Source of the DNA: Chamaecrista fasciculata
Lineage: Eukaryota; Streptophyta; Magnoliopsida; Fabales; Fabaceae
Assembly (NCBI GenBank): GCA_003254925.1
Contig: QANZ01034327.1
Location: 1 to 64,000 of the forward strand
Direction of reading: 5' to 3'
DNA length: 64,000 bases
The translations under genes were made by a program, and so were the position numbers. Below the pieces are notes generated by a model, which saw nothing but the letters and a program-made list of their open reading frames with translations, was not told where the DNA came from and did not search any database. Below, in pieces: positions 48,422-60,516 of this stretch (its first letter is position 1; the number at the start of each line of letters is the position of its first letter).

Positions 48422-48840
48422 GGTTAAAGGGTCATTTTCGTCCTAAATGTATGTCCTAATGTTCATTTTGGTTCATTATGTTTCAAAATGTTCAAATTGG
48501 TTCTAAATGTTGGTAAAATGTTTCATTTTGGTCCCAAATTATTGAATTTGATCATATTTTTCTTGTCTCTCATTTCAAGTTTAAATGACTTGTTAAGAGG
48601 AACTCGTAGTTCTAAATTTGTCGCATTCGAATTTGAAACGAGAGATATAGGATTAACTTTGCTTGTTTGATCATGAAACGAGCTTTCTGTTTTTAGAACA
48701 ATATGTAACTCTAAACTCGTCACGTTTGAATTTGAAACGAGCTATATTTAATAGTTTGGAATCAAATTGAACATTTTGAAACATAATGGACCAAATTGAA
48801 CATTAGGACATATATTTAGGACCAAAATGAACCTTTAACC
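48422..48840. mobile_element. MULE-type MITE with perfect 9-bp TSD
   Basis: The 419-bp element starts GGTTAAAGGGTCATTTTCG and ends in the complement of GGTTAAAGGTTCATTTTGG. TTAGTTTTA is present at 48413-48421 and 48841-48849. It shares its terminal GGTTAAA with 8508-9013. Confidence 0.9.
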
Positions 48841-49142
48841 TTAGTTTTATAAATAATTGTATTCAACCAGTGAGAGAGTATAGGATATTTTCACTTTTTC
48901 AGTATAGATTTTGTCTAGGAGTTCATCCATGTCTCAAATGAGGAAATCGTTTTGTATACGTACTTTTCTAACTTTTGAGAATTTTATATACATAACCATC
49001 CATATTTCCGTTCTCTAATTTTTACAGTTTCTATTTTTTTTCTTCTCTTATGTATCAACTAACGTTTTTATTAGCCAATTGAAACCATATACCTCCCTCT
49101 TATTTTGATTTTGCAATGTGTTTTCATTCACGAATAAAAAAA

Positions 49143-49534
49143 GAGTAAAAATATCATTTTTGTCTCCAAATTTTACATCAACTTTTAATTTTGTCCTCAA
49201 TATTTATTTACTGTCAAATTCAGCTTCAAAATTTTATATTTCAATCGACTTTATTTTTTTCTCTTACTTTAACTAAATATTAACGATAAATTCTACGTAG
49301 TTAATGATATGTAATGTAAAATTGATTGAAAAAGAAATTCTAATTCTAATTCAAATTGAAAAATAGAATGAAGTCTATTGTTAATTAATTTATTGAAATT
49401 AAAGAAGTTATTCAAAGGATAAAATTGACCAAAATACAAAATATTAAAGACGAAATTGATAACAAAAAAACATTGGGGACAAATTAAATTGAAAGTAGAT
49501 ATAAAATTTGGGGATGAAAATAATATTTTTGCCC
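49143..49534. mobile_element. Foldback MITE related to 35674-36049
   Basis: The ends GAGTAAAAATATCATTTTTG and the complement of GGGCAAAAATATTATTTTCA match over long arms. The poly-A flanks prevent a clear target-site duplication from being read. Confidence 0.65.
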
Positions 49535-52249
49535 AAAAAAATTGAACCTAACATGTGTTTAGCTCAAAAAATTTGAAGTTGTTAGAATATTATAATTTTG
49601 CAATCCTAAAAAAAGTTAATATTGGGGTATTGGCCATATTAAAATAGAAAATAATTATATCTACAACAGTAAAATTAAAGTATGTGTAAAGAAAATGGGG
49701 GAAAATAAAAATTAAATAGTAAGTTTTTAAAGATTCTTAATTATTATTGATGATTGAATAATAAAAAAAAATGGGGCTATTATAACAAACGAACAAAAAT
49801 TATTAATAAACAGTCCACGTAAGCTCATATCTTATCCAAAGGTGTTTAAGGCATCCAATCAGCAAACAACACACAAGCGTGCAATATTCATATATACATA
49901 TATATATCTCGTTGAAAAGTCAAATTCATGTTTAATTAATTATATACATATAAAAGGTTCAACCTTTTATTTGGTCTTTAAAAAAAATTATCATTGAATA
50001 CAATTCAAAATTTTACTTTGTTACTGATTAATTATTTTTCACAACTAAAAAATTATTCGCCAAGCTTTTATCAGCAATAGGAAACATTACATCTTAAAAG
50101 ATGAGTTATGTAATTAATAATCTTTATCTCTCATGTCATTGTCATATATATATGCATAAGGTAAAGAAAGAAGTAACTCAATTTGGTTCCTCCTCAACAA
50201 ATCATTTTTTTTAAGACAGTTCTCTTTTGGGAATTGATTTAAATTTTATTTTGTTGACAGCTCTAATAATTACAACGGGGTGGTGTGACTACACCAATCG
50301 TATATGTGATTTGCAAGTGATTGCTATTAATAAACACTAGCAATGATAATGTTAGTGATATGCATAATGGTTATGATAACAGGATATTATAATTAATGTT
50401 AGCATTAATAAAAATACAAATTAATTACTTTATAGATAGTCATCGTTTTCATGCAGCCCTACTTTCTCTTTCCTTTTACATTCGCGCTGTATATCTATAT
50501 TTGTATGTGTTTCAAACTAAATCAATCTTACGTAATATTCATAATAATGTCTAGCTAGTGGGTATGTAAATGGTTAAAGAGATAAATTGATATTGAAGAT
50601 AATGTCAAACGTAAAATGAAAGGGGGAAAAGTTTATGGATGGGAGATAGAAAGCACCATATCGATCGATGAGGATTTATGTATAGGGTATATCTTAGGGA
50701 GAAAAGGGGTATAAAGATTAAAGACTGTAGAAAATATTGGATCCGATGCATCGATCGTGGAATCAAAGTAAAGGGATTTGTAGATTTAATTATATTATTG
50801 TAGAATAGCAAGAACAATATATATATATATATATATATAATATGAGAAAAAGATCGTTAAAATATGTGGTTTGTACGTGCCACTTTTATAGTGCTCTAAG
50901 ATAGGATCTGATTTTTATATACATTTTGTGATCACTTTATTCTTTACAAGGTTGATTTTTGAAGTGACCCACTTTTTGTTTTCTTGGGTTTTTGTTTCTT
51001 TTGGCTGTTCTGTTAACAATTTTGAGGATATGGGGTAAGCTTGAATTGATTTGGATGATGAAATAAGTGAATTGAAGTTAGTGTTTAATTTGTGGGTAAA
51101 AAAAACACTAATGAAGAGTAAAAAAAAAAAAAAGTATTGAAAATGGGGAATTAAACTGAAGAATTAGTAGTGGTCAACTGAAGAATTGGCAGAAGAGGCA
51201 CGTGTTGACTGTCTTTCACATGATGACGAAGATCGATGCGATGCCTACGAGTTACGACCATCCAACAAAAGTACATACACTGAATATATTGAATTCTGAA
51301 TAGTGAATACTCTCTCTCTCTCTCTCTGGATAAAGCTGCTGAATGGAGAAAGAAGCTTAGGGTGGTTGAATCTTTGAGTTTCTTTTTCAGAGGCTATTTG
51401 TAGACTGTAAAGAATGTCTCTCTATCTATCTATCTCTCTCTCTCTCCCTCTCTCCAAAGCATATTTGTTGTATATATAAAAGTAATTTTTTTAAGGAGTT
51501 ACAGTAATTAACAGAATGAATATTCAAAAGTCATTGGAATACTAACCAGAGAGGAATGACTTGAGTGAATCATGAGGTAAGAAGATGAATAATAATTTTT
51601 AATTTGATTGGTTGGTTGGTCTCCTACGATATAGGAAAGCTTGCTTGATTAGGAAACATTAAATTAACAGAAATACATATATGTTAAGAGATTTGAAATC
51701 TACACTTACACAGGGAAGCAAGCCAAGCACGCACCACACAAGTTTTTGTGTCTTTTTTTGAGCATTGATGCTGACTTCAACCATCTGAATTTTCACTCCC
51801 ATATGAGTGACAATATTATATATTGGTCTATTTCAAAATGCCGGAAATCTTGTGTTGAAAACTCCATTTGATTTTGATTGCATACTGCTATTTCCAACTT
51901 GTGGTCCTTACTATACATGCCCTTATACAACACGTGGGTCATTTATGTTTCACCTCTACGATGATTATATATCTTTAGATGTCTGATTAGTTTACTTAAG
52001 ATTGTAAATTTACAGATGAGATTGAGAGTAGGGGGGCCATTTGTAATAGGCAACACATAAACAGCAAACATACTGGTAAACCACCGACAGACCAAAAAGT
52101 TTATAAATATTTTGTTGATACTATTCTGTGCAAATGAGGTGGTGACATCAAATAAGGGACAGCTAGCAACTAGCTAGCTTTGTGAAAGACCAAACCTCAA
52201 ACCTTACGATAATAATGCAATCAATGGGATAGCAACTACCCCAACATTA
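49535..52249. other. Intergenic AT-rich stretch
   Basis: No gene is recognised. Microsatellites occur at 50818-50839 (AT), 51311-51328 (CT) and 51420-51455 (TCTA/CT). Confidence 0.55.
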
Positions 52250-52800
52250 ACGCCACCAATTTCAAGCTTAGATGTGTCCTTGCATGTTGCCCTGTGTCAG
52301 AATAATGACTCATGAGCCCTTCAAGCATGTCCTACTTCAACAATCAACAGCGACCCATAAGCCCATCTATCTGAGACTGTTTGACTCCGAGCAATGCAAA
52401 TATTTTTGTACAGTGAAGCAAATTGTTTTATCAAGAGATCATCAATGCCATCTAAGCACCAAAGTTATTGTTCAAAAAGTGGTTGAGATTGTATATGATA
52501 AAATTGGCACCTAAAGACTCATGCTTTTAAAGTCTAGGATCTCTAACTTCAGAAAATTCCTCTCATTATCCCAACTATAAAATGTCTTAGATTTCAATAT
52601 CAAGAATACGTTACTCATTCTCTCAAATCATAATTCAAACTAGTTCTCAATAAGCCTTTTTCTGACTTAGCATCCGAGTCAATCCACAAGAAGGCAACCA
52701 TGCCTTACAGGTTTCTTCAATATCTCTTGCTAAAGGTTCATCCTTGACTCCTTTGAACCAGGTTAGTTCCAGGACTAAACAGGTTTGTTAATACCCTTGT
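52250..52800 (+). mobile_element. Possible solo LTR fragment
   Basis: ACTATAAAATG near 52576, followed by TCTGACTTAGCATCCGAGTC about 90 bp downstream, mimics the TATA-to-GAGCGTCGGAG layout of gypsy LTRs. No direct-repeat partner or coding region is seen, so this is a weak call. Confidence 0.35.
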
Positions 52801-53193
52801 ACGAAAAATAAAACCCAGATGATTGAGGTTGAGTACATTTCATTTGAACAAGTTAAACGGGTAAATTTGCATAACAAAATATCTAACATCTATACACTAA
52901 AGAGTAAATATTGAGAGTTTTATACGATGCAGTTCCATGACAAAAGACCAAGAGAAAAAGCTAATATACCATTAATAACTGGCAAAGTGCATTGGGGAAG
53001 AGACCAACGGATAACCTCAAAGGATAATAAAATAAATAAAATATGGTCAAAGAACCACTATCTAGCCTTGGTAGCCGACACAAGTTTATAAATACCCAGA
53101 AATAGTGGTGGTGGTTGCCAATCCCATCCCCAAAAGCCAACTTTACATACTCCTATAACCACAGAAAAACAAATCTAACACCATTATGCAATT

Positions 53194-56100
53194 TTACTTG
53201 CCATCTTCCTCCTCACCATCTTCGTCATCATTATCTTGGTCGTCATCATCTTCAAAGTCATCCCCGTCCTCCTACCAATCACAAAAATTCATAATGGGCG
53301 TCATTATTTCTACCTCCTATTTCAAAGATAAATTTCAGATAATATAAAATTATAAACACAAAGCCCAGATGCCTTGGAATGTTTAGCAAACTGATGCCTA
53401 CTAAAAAGGTAGCTTAATTTTTCCCATCAGAAGCAAATCAATACTCAATAGCTTATGGTTGCGTTGAAAGAGTTCCTGAGATCAAAACGAATTTAATGAT
53501 GCAAAATTTGTCAATTTGACAGAGCATCGCAGTACAGAGAGGCTTGAAGATACAAGTCATAACAGATCAACTATTCCACAAACTCATCTCAGGATATACA
53601 AAATAATCCCAACTCAGTTGATCAACCATCTGAATATATATGTATATATATATATATGCAAATTGCAAAATTCTTAAATGTTTTTTCCCGCATTACTACA
53701 ATTAAAATTTAGAATACTCTCTGTTTACCACTAAGAAAATACCCGCAGCACTGAATGATTTTATACATGAATTTGTTTTATTCCTAAACCTGAAACTCTG
53801 TAATTGTATGTAATTAATATAATTATATTCTACAAAAATGAAAAGCAAAAAACAATCTCATACTTTCAGTTCAGCCCTGAAGTTTAAAATACAGCCACTT
53901 TAACAATTTTTAATGGCAATTCACGTAGCCATGCCGCCATTAAATTATGCATCCTTGAGCTGAGAATTTAACTTGAATTACCAGCTAACTGAACTATCAC
54001 ACTATCCATATTAACACAATTTCAGCAATGTCAGGTTTCAGTTCAGTATGTAATCATTACAACAATGCCATTTATTCATTTTCTATAATTTCTTATCATA
54101 AATGGAAAATGAATTACCTCATCATCTCCTTCCTCTTCATCAACCTCCTCTTCATCAGGCTCCTCCTGTTCCATTTCAATCATTAACTACTTCTAGAAAC
54201 ACAAGGAAACAAGGGGCAGAGAACAACATAATAACAAATAAGATGCAACGAAGGAAGAGTTACAAAAACATAAACTGAACTTACATTATTGAAATAGGTA
54301 AGAGGATTTGGCCATAAATCATCCTTGATTAATTCTGCAATCTGCAATTTGCCAACCATTACACTAGAACCAATATGAAGCAGAAAGGGAAACAACGAAA
54401 AAAGGGTAACTGAGTGAAAAAGAAAAGGATAATCAGGGATACAGAGTTCTGGATAGATTGAAGAAGACATAAATACTATACCTCATCATGAATTTCATCC
54501 ATCTCATCTCTCACATCAGTGTCACTGAACCAAATAAAGAAACTGCACTCAAATATGCTGAATAGAGTAAGGTTAACAAATGAAATGCTTTTAATATTAT
54601 CCAATGACAAGACAATAAAATAAGGACTTTTCAGTCCGATGATCAAATATAGGCGATATTTTTTCCACAAATACAAAATACATACAGCAACAAGAATGAA
54701 CTGTGAAACAAAGCACAATACTTTGTTCCTCCGATGTTGCAAAACACTCATAAACATAGGCTAAATACTAATGTAAGAATGAATCACACAATACATTAGT
54801 ATGTCACAAGAGCAATCCCCAAAGTTTTTGCGGACATGGATTAGGTTTTAGACTTTGATATGAAGCATAATTTGTTAGTAACCAAAAGTCCTAAACACAC
54901 TGCAATAATAGGATTGTTTTTTTGTGATATGCTAATTGATCAATTTGAATATAACTTTTTTCTCACTGGAGAAAAAGAAGAAGCACGCAAGGGTTTGCTG
55001 ACAATGTTTGATGAGTTGGTCTTGTCAGACAATTTCAGGTCTCAACACCAAGCAAACTGCTGAAGCTCATATAATTTTTTATCTTTTTTTTAATAGCTTA
55101 CCCCACAAGAAGTTGTGTCATGAGTCATGACCATCACAGCTAACTAGCTAGCTAAACAATGGAAGCACAGGAATAACATTCTTTGTCATCAAAATTTCTT
55201 TAAAGAACACAGAATATTTTAGAGATTAACCTTATTATATCTGTAGGGGCCCGCTTGTTCCCTTTCTTCAAAACATAGACTTCAGGTACGCCCTAGGATA
55301 ATTGGCTAGGGTGAATTGAACAATTCAAGCAACACTCGTAAAAAAAAAAAAAAAAAGAATGCAGGCTTACCTTGCCCTCTTTCCACTTTATAGGTGTAGC
55401 AGTTATCGTTGTTGTTCCTTCCTCAAGGAAAGTAAAAGTCTTCGTAAGCTTTGTATCCTCAAAATAGGGATTAGGATTGAAATTCTGAAAAAAGAATTTA
55501 AAACAGGTTACTAGTGGATGAATTAAATAATTTGATAACATAAATTTCCACAACCTAATTGATTAGCAAATTGTTACTATGAACCTTCCACTGAAGGGGG
55601 AAAGTAAGAGGAAAATCAACTTACAAATGTAATCGAGTAGCCTGATTTGACATCTTTAAAATCTTCAACCTCCAAAGAACTCAAATACTTAAATATCTAT
55701 TAAACAAGAAGTCAGTATTGAATTAAAATAACTCAACAGCCATCTGTAGTCAAGCAAACAACTGAAACAAATAAACAACACTAATGAATTTAAACTATTC
55801 ACATGGAAAATTCACTTTTAACACCCCTACATGTATGGGGTTAATTAGGAAACTGAGCGTAACAGTTTATACATAACGGGGGTTTATAAATCCAGACTTC
55901 AATAAATGTCATGTGAAAGGCCAAACCTCTTGATCTTCCTTATTCAGAAGCTCACCAAGAGCAGGGTGACTCAAAAACTGCACAAAAACGATTTTCTAAG
56001 CAAAGCATTCCTAACATCATATATAATAGAAACAAAATTATGCTCCGTAAAATTAAACAAATGAATAAGGGAGGTAACTAACAGCCGTCGTCCAGAAGTC

Positions 56101-56699
56101 GGGAATAGCTTTGATAATTTCGTTCCGTCTATCATAAACTGGCTTTCGAACCTCGTTGTACTTCTGCTCTATTTCAAGGACTTTATCACTGGCCTCTTCG
56201 TTGATCTACAATGCACATTAAAACCAAAAAATCAATGCATATTGTTTACCTTTAAGTGATTTAAAGCAAAAAAGGTACAAGCCCATGACAATTTTATCAT
56301 ACACTGAGGCATAACATATTGTATTATCGTTCATGTGATTTAAAGACTAAATAAACAAGAATCAGACTACAAATTTATATTAAAACTAGCAATATAATCA
56401 TACAACGGAAGTTAAAATCAGGAATCCGCATTCAGGTTTTGAAACGCCCGTATCAAAACCTAAACTTGACTAAGCACGAAGGTTAAAAGGCTTCATTTTT
56501 GTGAGTGCACCAAGCTGTACAACCGGAGAGGAAACTGTATTCGTAAGGCATAAACATATGGTGTAGGAGTTGATACCTTTTCGAGCTCGTCTTGGACCTC
56601 CTGCAACTTCTCAATGGAGAGGATGAGTTCTCCATCAATTTCTTCCATATTCTCGCCTTTCTCTGAAACTTTCAACTTCTTGCTCTTGTCCGCCACCAT
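53194..56699 (-). CDS. NRP1: NAP1-related protein (SET/NAP family histone chaperone)
   Basis: Ten exons join in frame to 256 residues: 56699-56577, 56205-56083, 55977-55927, 55696-55625, 55484-55371, 55292-55231, 54524-54482, 54341-54285, 54165-54118, 53271-53194, all GT/AG. The product begins [17 protein letters not shown], followed by a long dimerisation helix ([20 protein letters not shown]). The NAP domain shows [39 protein letters not shown] and [13 protein letters not shown], then IIDDLW-type [14 protein letters not shown]-terminal tail of almost pure Asp/Glu closes the protein. These chaperones bind H2A-H2B and H3-H4, act in nucleus and cytoplasm, and in Arabidopsis affect root growth, replication stress and homologous recombination. 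Length and order match Arabidopsis NRP1/NRP2. The Kozak context at 56699 (CCACC-like CGCCACC before ATG, minus sense GTGGCGGAC after it) and the domain start support this ATG. Confidence 0.93.
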
Positions 56700-56955
56700 G
56701 ATTGCCTTCTCTTCACAGCTTCCTCTCTCTCTATCTCACTCTGAGGCCCTCACGCAACCCTAAAACCCCAGAACTATGAGCAGAACGAGGATGTAATAAA
56801 ACAAAGAGCTAGGGTTTTGGGGTTTAGATCTCCTCTGTTGCCAGAATGTGCGGACTCAACGCTTAAATCAACCGCCACAGGACACGTGTCCAGCGCGAGG
56901 GTACACTCGGCATTTTAAGTTTGAGTGACGTGGGTGATTTCGGAAAAGGTGAAAC

Positions 56956-57482
56956 CGTGAAATAGTTATTTTGGTCCTCAAACTATGAGTTATATTTCAT
57001 TTTGATCTTAAATTTATTTTTTATTGCGTTTTGATCCTCAAACTTTTATACTTATTCAATTTTGGTCTCGAAAATGTGATTCTTCTGGTATCTATCGTAA
57101 TTCGTAATCTAACATGAGCAATTGAGATGAACTATTTCTTTATATATGTAATAATAAGTCAATTGACAAAAAAATAAAGAAAAATTTTTATTTTATGAAA
57201 AAAAAAATATCAACTACAAATTTATATCTAATTATCTAATATGTGAATAAATGTGATTAAAAATCAAAATTTTTCTTTCCTTCTTTGTTAATTCACTTAT
57301 TATAACACATATGAGAGAGAACTAATTCATCTTTAAAATAATAGTAGAAATTGGATAAAATCACATTTTGGAACCAAAATGGAGAAAATAAAAAATTTTA
57401 AGGACCAAAATAGATTAACAAAAGTTTTAAAATCAAAATAAAATCTATCTCATAGTTTGAGGATGAAAATGAAAGTTTAATC
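56956..57482. mobile_element. MULE-type foldback MITE, TSD not resolved
   Basis: The left arm TAGTTATTTTGGTCCTCAAA and the right arm (complement of CATTTTCATCCTCAAAC) match inward for about 100 bp, as in 8508-9013. It lies just upstream of NRP1, within about 260 bp of its ATG, so it may sit in or next to the promoter. Confidence 0.65.
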
Positions 57483-57542
57483 TATTAGAAATGTTAAGGC
57501 CCACAAGCTTGCTTTGTTTAGTAACAAGGGAAATAAAATTAC

Positions 57543-58618
57543 GGTGCAAATTTGGTCTTGTAATTTTGCTCCAGTTCAGTTCTATAACTTTTTTTGTCTC
57601 GAATTTGGTCTTGTATCTTTGCTCTAGGTCCCAAATCAGTCCTATATCTTTTTTTGTCTCAGTTTTTGTCCCATACGTTTTGAAAATCTCCCACCATTAG
57701 TCCTCCGTCTTTTTTTAATCTTGAAAACTTTAAGTCCCTTTCACTTTAGTCCTTGACTATCAAAATGAAAGTGGAAGAGCATCCTTGAAGATTCTCAAAC
57801 CTTATATCTTGGTCCCTAATCCATGAATTCTTCATGAAATGGAATAGAAATGCAAAAACAACACAAGTTAAAGCAAATGACAAAGGGACCAAAACTGAAA
57901 ATGCAGAAAATTTAAAACTCACCGGAAAATGCCCCGAACTCGTCGGAAAACGTACGGAAATCGCCGAGAAACTCAAGAACTCATCCAAAAATCTCAATTC
58001 TCACTGAAATCTCACTCAAATAATCGCCCTCAAATGCTTTAAAAAAGAATTTTCGAAAATCCAAATGTAAGGGATTTCATAACTTCTTTCTCGGAATTAC
58101 CAAATGTAAGAGAATCTTTTATCACCTCCCTCCTCAAAAGTTTGAATTTTTAAAAATTCTTTCTTAAAGCATTTGAGGGCGATTATTTGAGTGAGAATTG
58201 AGGTTTATGGATGAGCTTTTGAGTTTCTCGGCGATTTCCCGTACGTATTCCGGTGGGTTTTAAATTTTCTGCGTTTTCAGTTTTGGTCCCTCTGTCATTT
58301 GCTTTTAATTTATGTTTTTTTTTGCATTTCTATTCCATTTCATAAAGAATTCATGGATTAGGTACCAAGATGTAAGGTTTGAGAATCTTCGGGATGCTCT
58401 CTCACTTTCATTTTGATAGTTAGGAACTTGAAGTTTTCAAGACTAAACTATAATTTAAAATAGACGGAGGATTAACGGTTGAAGGTTTTCAAAACATATG
58501 GGACCAAAACTGAGACAAAAAAAGATATAGGATTGATTTGGGACCTGAAGTAAAGATATAGGACCAAATTCGAGACCAAAAAAATTATAGGATTAATTTG
58601 GAAATTGGACCAAAAGTT
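57543..58618. mobile_element. Long foldback element (about 1.08 kb)
   Basis: The left arm (57543-58060) and right arm (58130-58618) are inverted copies through ATATCTTTTTTTGTCTCAG, the CATGAATTC block near 57821 / 58350 and AAAGCATTTGAGGGCGATTA. The loop is short. The terminal sequences are less conserved and no target-site duplication was found. It encodes no recognised protein. Confidence 0.7.
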
Positions 58619-58647
58619 TCTTTGTTGTATATTTCAACTAATAAATG

Positions 58648-58978
58648 AATTTTTTTTTTTTTGACTTGAAACAGTTCATTCAAAAACAAGGAAAAGCTAA
58701 GTATAATACAAACGAAAATAAAGTAAAAATAACCAATCCTTCCCTACCATAAACAATAAGACTAGTCAGGATATTAACTGACGAAGGTGGGGAGTTTACA
58801 ACCCAACCAAGAGGACTCATCCTCATTTTAGACAAATTGGCAAGATAATCAATTGTCAAGTTAGCGGATCTAGGGATCCAACAAAAGCTACAACTATCTA
58901 AAAAGTAGGAAACATAAATAAAGTCATCTAAAAGAGACATACCCTTCTAAACAAGACAGCAATCAACTCATATGGTTA
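58648..58978 (-). mobile_element. LINE 3' end with RNase H-like remnant and poly-A tail
   Basis: A T run at 58650-58662 is the A tail of a minus-strand retroposon. Directly upstream in that sense lies a frame with CSFCWIPRSANLTIDYLANL, the usual C-terminal RNase H signature (W-x-PR-x-AN-x-x-x-D-x-L) of plant L1-clade LINEs. The reverse transcriptase is missing, so this is a 5'-truncated copy. The GRF-carrying MULE starts 10 bp beyond its upstream limit. Confidence 0.65.
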
Positions 58979-58987
58979 TTTAAAAAA

Positions 58988-60507
58988 GGGTAAAAGAAAG
59001 GTACCTGTGGTTTGGCCTAATCTCACTTTTATGACGTGTGGTTTCAAAAGTTGCACATTAGGTACCTGTGTGTTTCGCCGTTAAACAGAAGCAGTACTTG
59101 TGTAATTTTCCGTTAAATTTGAAGAAAAAAAACGCATGTGAGAGTCACGTGCGCAGCTCTTTGACATTTTAAACCATTTGAAACTCTAATAAGCCTTCAT
59201 TTCCATCCATTTTCTTCACTTTCATCCATTCTCTTCATCTGCGCAGCTTCAAGTCTAAAATCCCCAACTCTTTGGTTTTTATTTCTCCATTTTCTTCATC
59301 CATTTCCTTGGACGACTTCATGGCAACTACTGCACATTCATCTTCAACTTCATCATCTTCATTTCGTGGTCGCAGGATTCGTTGTGGCTGTGGTGAGTAT
59401 GTAGTCATGCGTTCATCTTGGAAACCTTGCTCTTTTGGAAGGCGATTTTGGACTTGCCCGAAGTATCAGGTGTGTAGAAATTTGTTATTTGGTAGTTTGT
59501 TGTATTTCTGGTTAAGTTAATGGTTTATTCCATTTCATACTTTGCAGCATTATCAATGTGATTTTTTTGATTGGATTGAAGAACCAACATGTCCACGCGG
59601 CCGTGAATTTGGACAAAAGGTTCAAGAAAAAATTGCCAAGCTTGAAGCTGAAATCAAGGAGTTGAAGACAAATGAAAGCATGATGAAGACAACTAAGAGG
59701 CAGAAAAATTTAGTGCAGATGTTGTTAGGATCTTGAGTGTTTTATCTGTTGATTACTCTCTTTGTACTTTGGGGAGCAAAGTTTGGAAGAAATGACAATT
59801 ATTTGCCTTATTAGCAAATTAATGTATCTGCAATTAGATTATGTGTTTGGTTATGTTTATGGAAGTTTGTAAGAAATGGCAATTATTTGCCTGACCTTTA
59901 TTAATGAAAATTTGTTTATGTTTTCCAATCTTATTCTTGAATCTTGTTAAGTTTATGGAGATGTGAAAAGATTAGGCTGTGAAAAAGGGTAAAAAATGTG
60001 AAAAAATGGTGGGGAAGAGTTGTGAACAAGCACAAAAAATGAAGATTGGTTGTAGTTGACAAAAAAGTTTGGTTCTTTGTTTTGACAACATGAAAATGAT
60101 CAAACTGATCACAATTTGTGCCACAATCAATAACCTGTGTGCACAACCCAAACATTTAAACATCTATAAATTGCCATGAGTAATCATTCAAATATATTTA
60201 AGATTATTGTTAATAGTCATGAACAACATACGTACAATAACATCCATGAGTAACACAAGTAAACAAAATACAATCAAAATATGAAGCTAATATGTAGTTC
60301 AAGCTTCAGCAAAACCACAGGTACCTAATGTGCAACTTTTGAAATTACAAGTACTACTTTTTCCATCAAAAATTTAATGGAAAATTACACAAGTACTGCT
60401 TCTGTTTAACGACGAAACACACAGGTACCTAATGTGCAACTTTTGAAACCACACGTCATAAAAGTGAGATTAGGCCAAACCACAGGTACCTTTCCTATAT
60501 TTTACCC
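58988..60507 (+). mobile_element. MULE with about 135-bp TIRs carrying a GRF zinc-finger gene
   Basis: The left end starts GGGTAAAAGAAAGGTACCTG and the right end, complemented, GGGTAAAATATAGGAAAGGT. From GGTACCTGTGGTTTGGCC inward the two arms are nearly identical for about 130 bp, which suggests recent movement. Both flanks carry TTTAAAAAA (58979-58987 and 60508-60516), a 9-bp duplication of Mutator type, though low in complexity. No transposase is present. The right arm holds an extra inward copy of the GCACATTAGGTACCTGTGG motif. Confidence 0.85.
59320..59736 (+). CDS. GRF-type zinc-finger protein encoded inside a MULE
   Basis: Two exons (59320-59469 and 59548-59736, GT/AG) give 112 residues. 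A Ser/Thr-rich start ([19 protein letters not shown]) leads into the GRF finger: RCGCGEYVVMRSSWKPCSFG, RRFWTCPKYQ, HYQCDFFDWIEEPTCP, with the expected Cys ligands and the Gly-Arg-Phe-like GRRFW core. A coiled coil follows (VQEKIAKLEAEIKELKTNES) and a basic tail ends in LLGS. GRF fingers bind single-stranded nucleic acid in TOP3A, NEIL3 and APE2. Short plant GRF proteins of this shape form large families of unknown function. The gene has no defects and lies entirely between the arms of a transposon, so it is either captured cargo or the element's own accessory gene. The flanking AT-rich sequence shows no clear promoter. Confidence 0.85.
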
Positions 60508-60516
60508 TTTAAAAAA

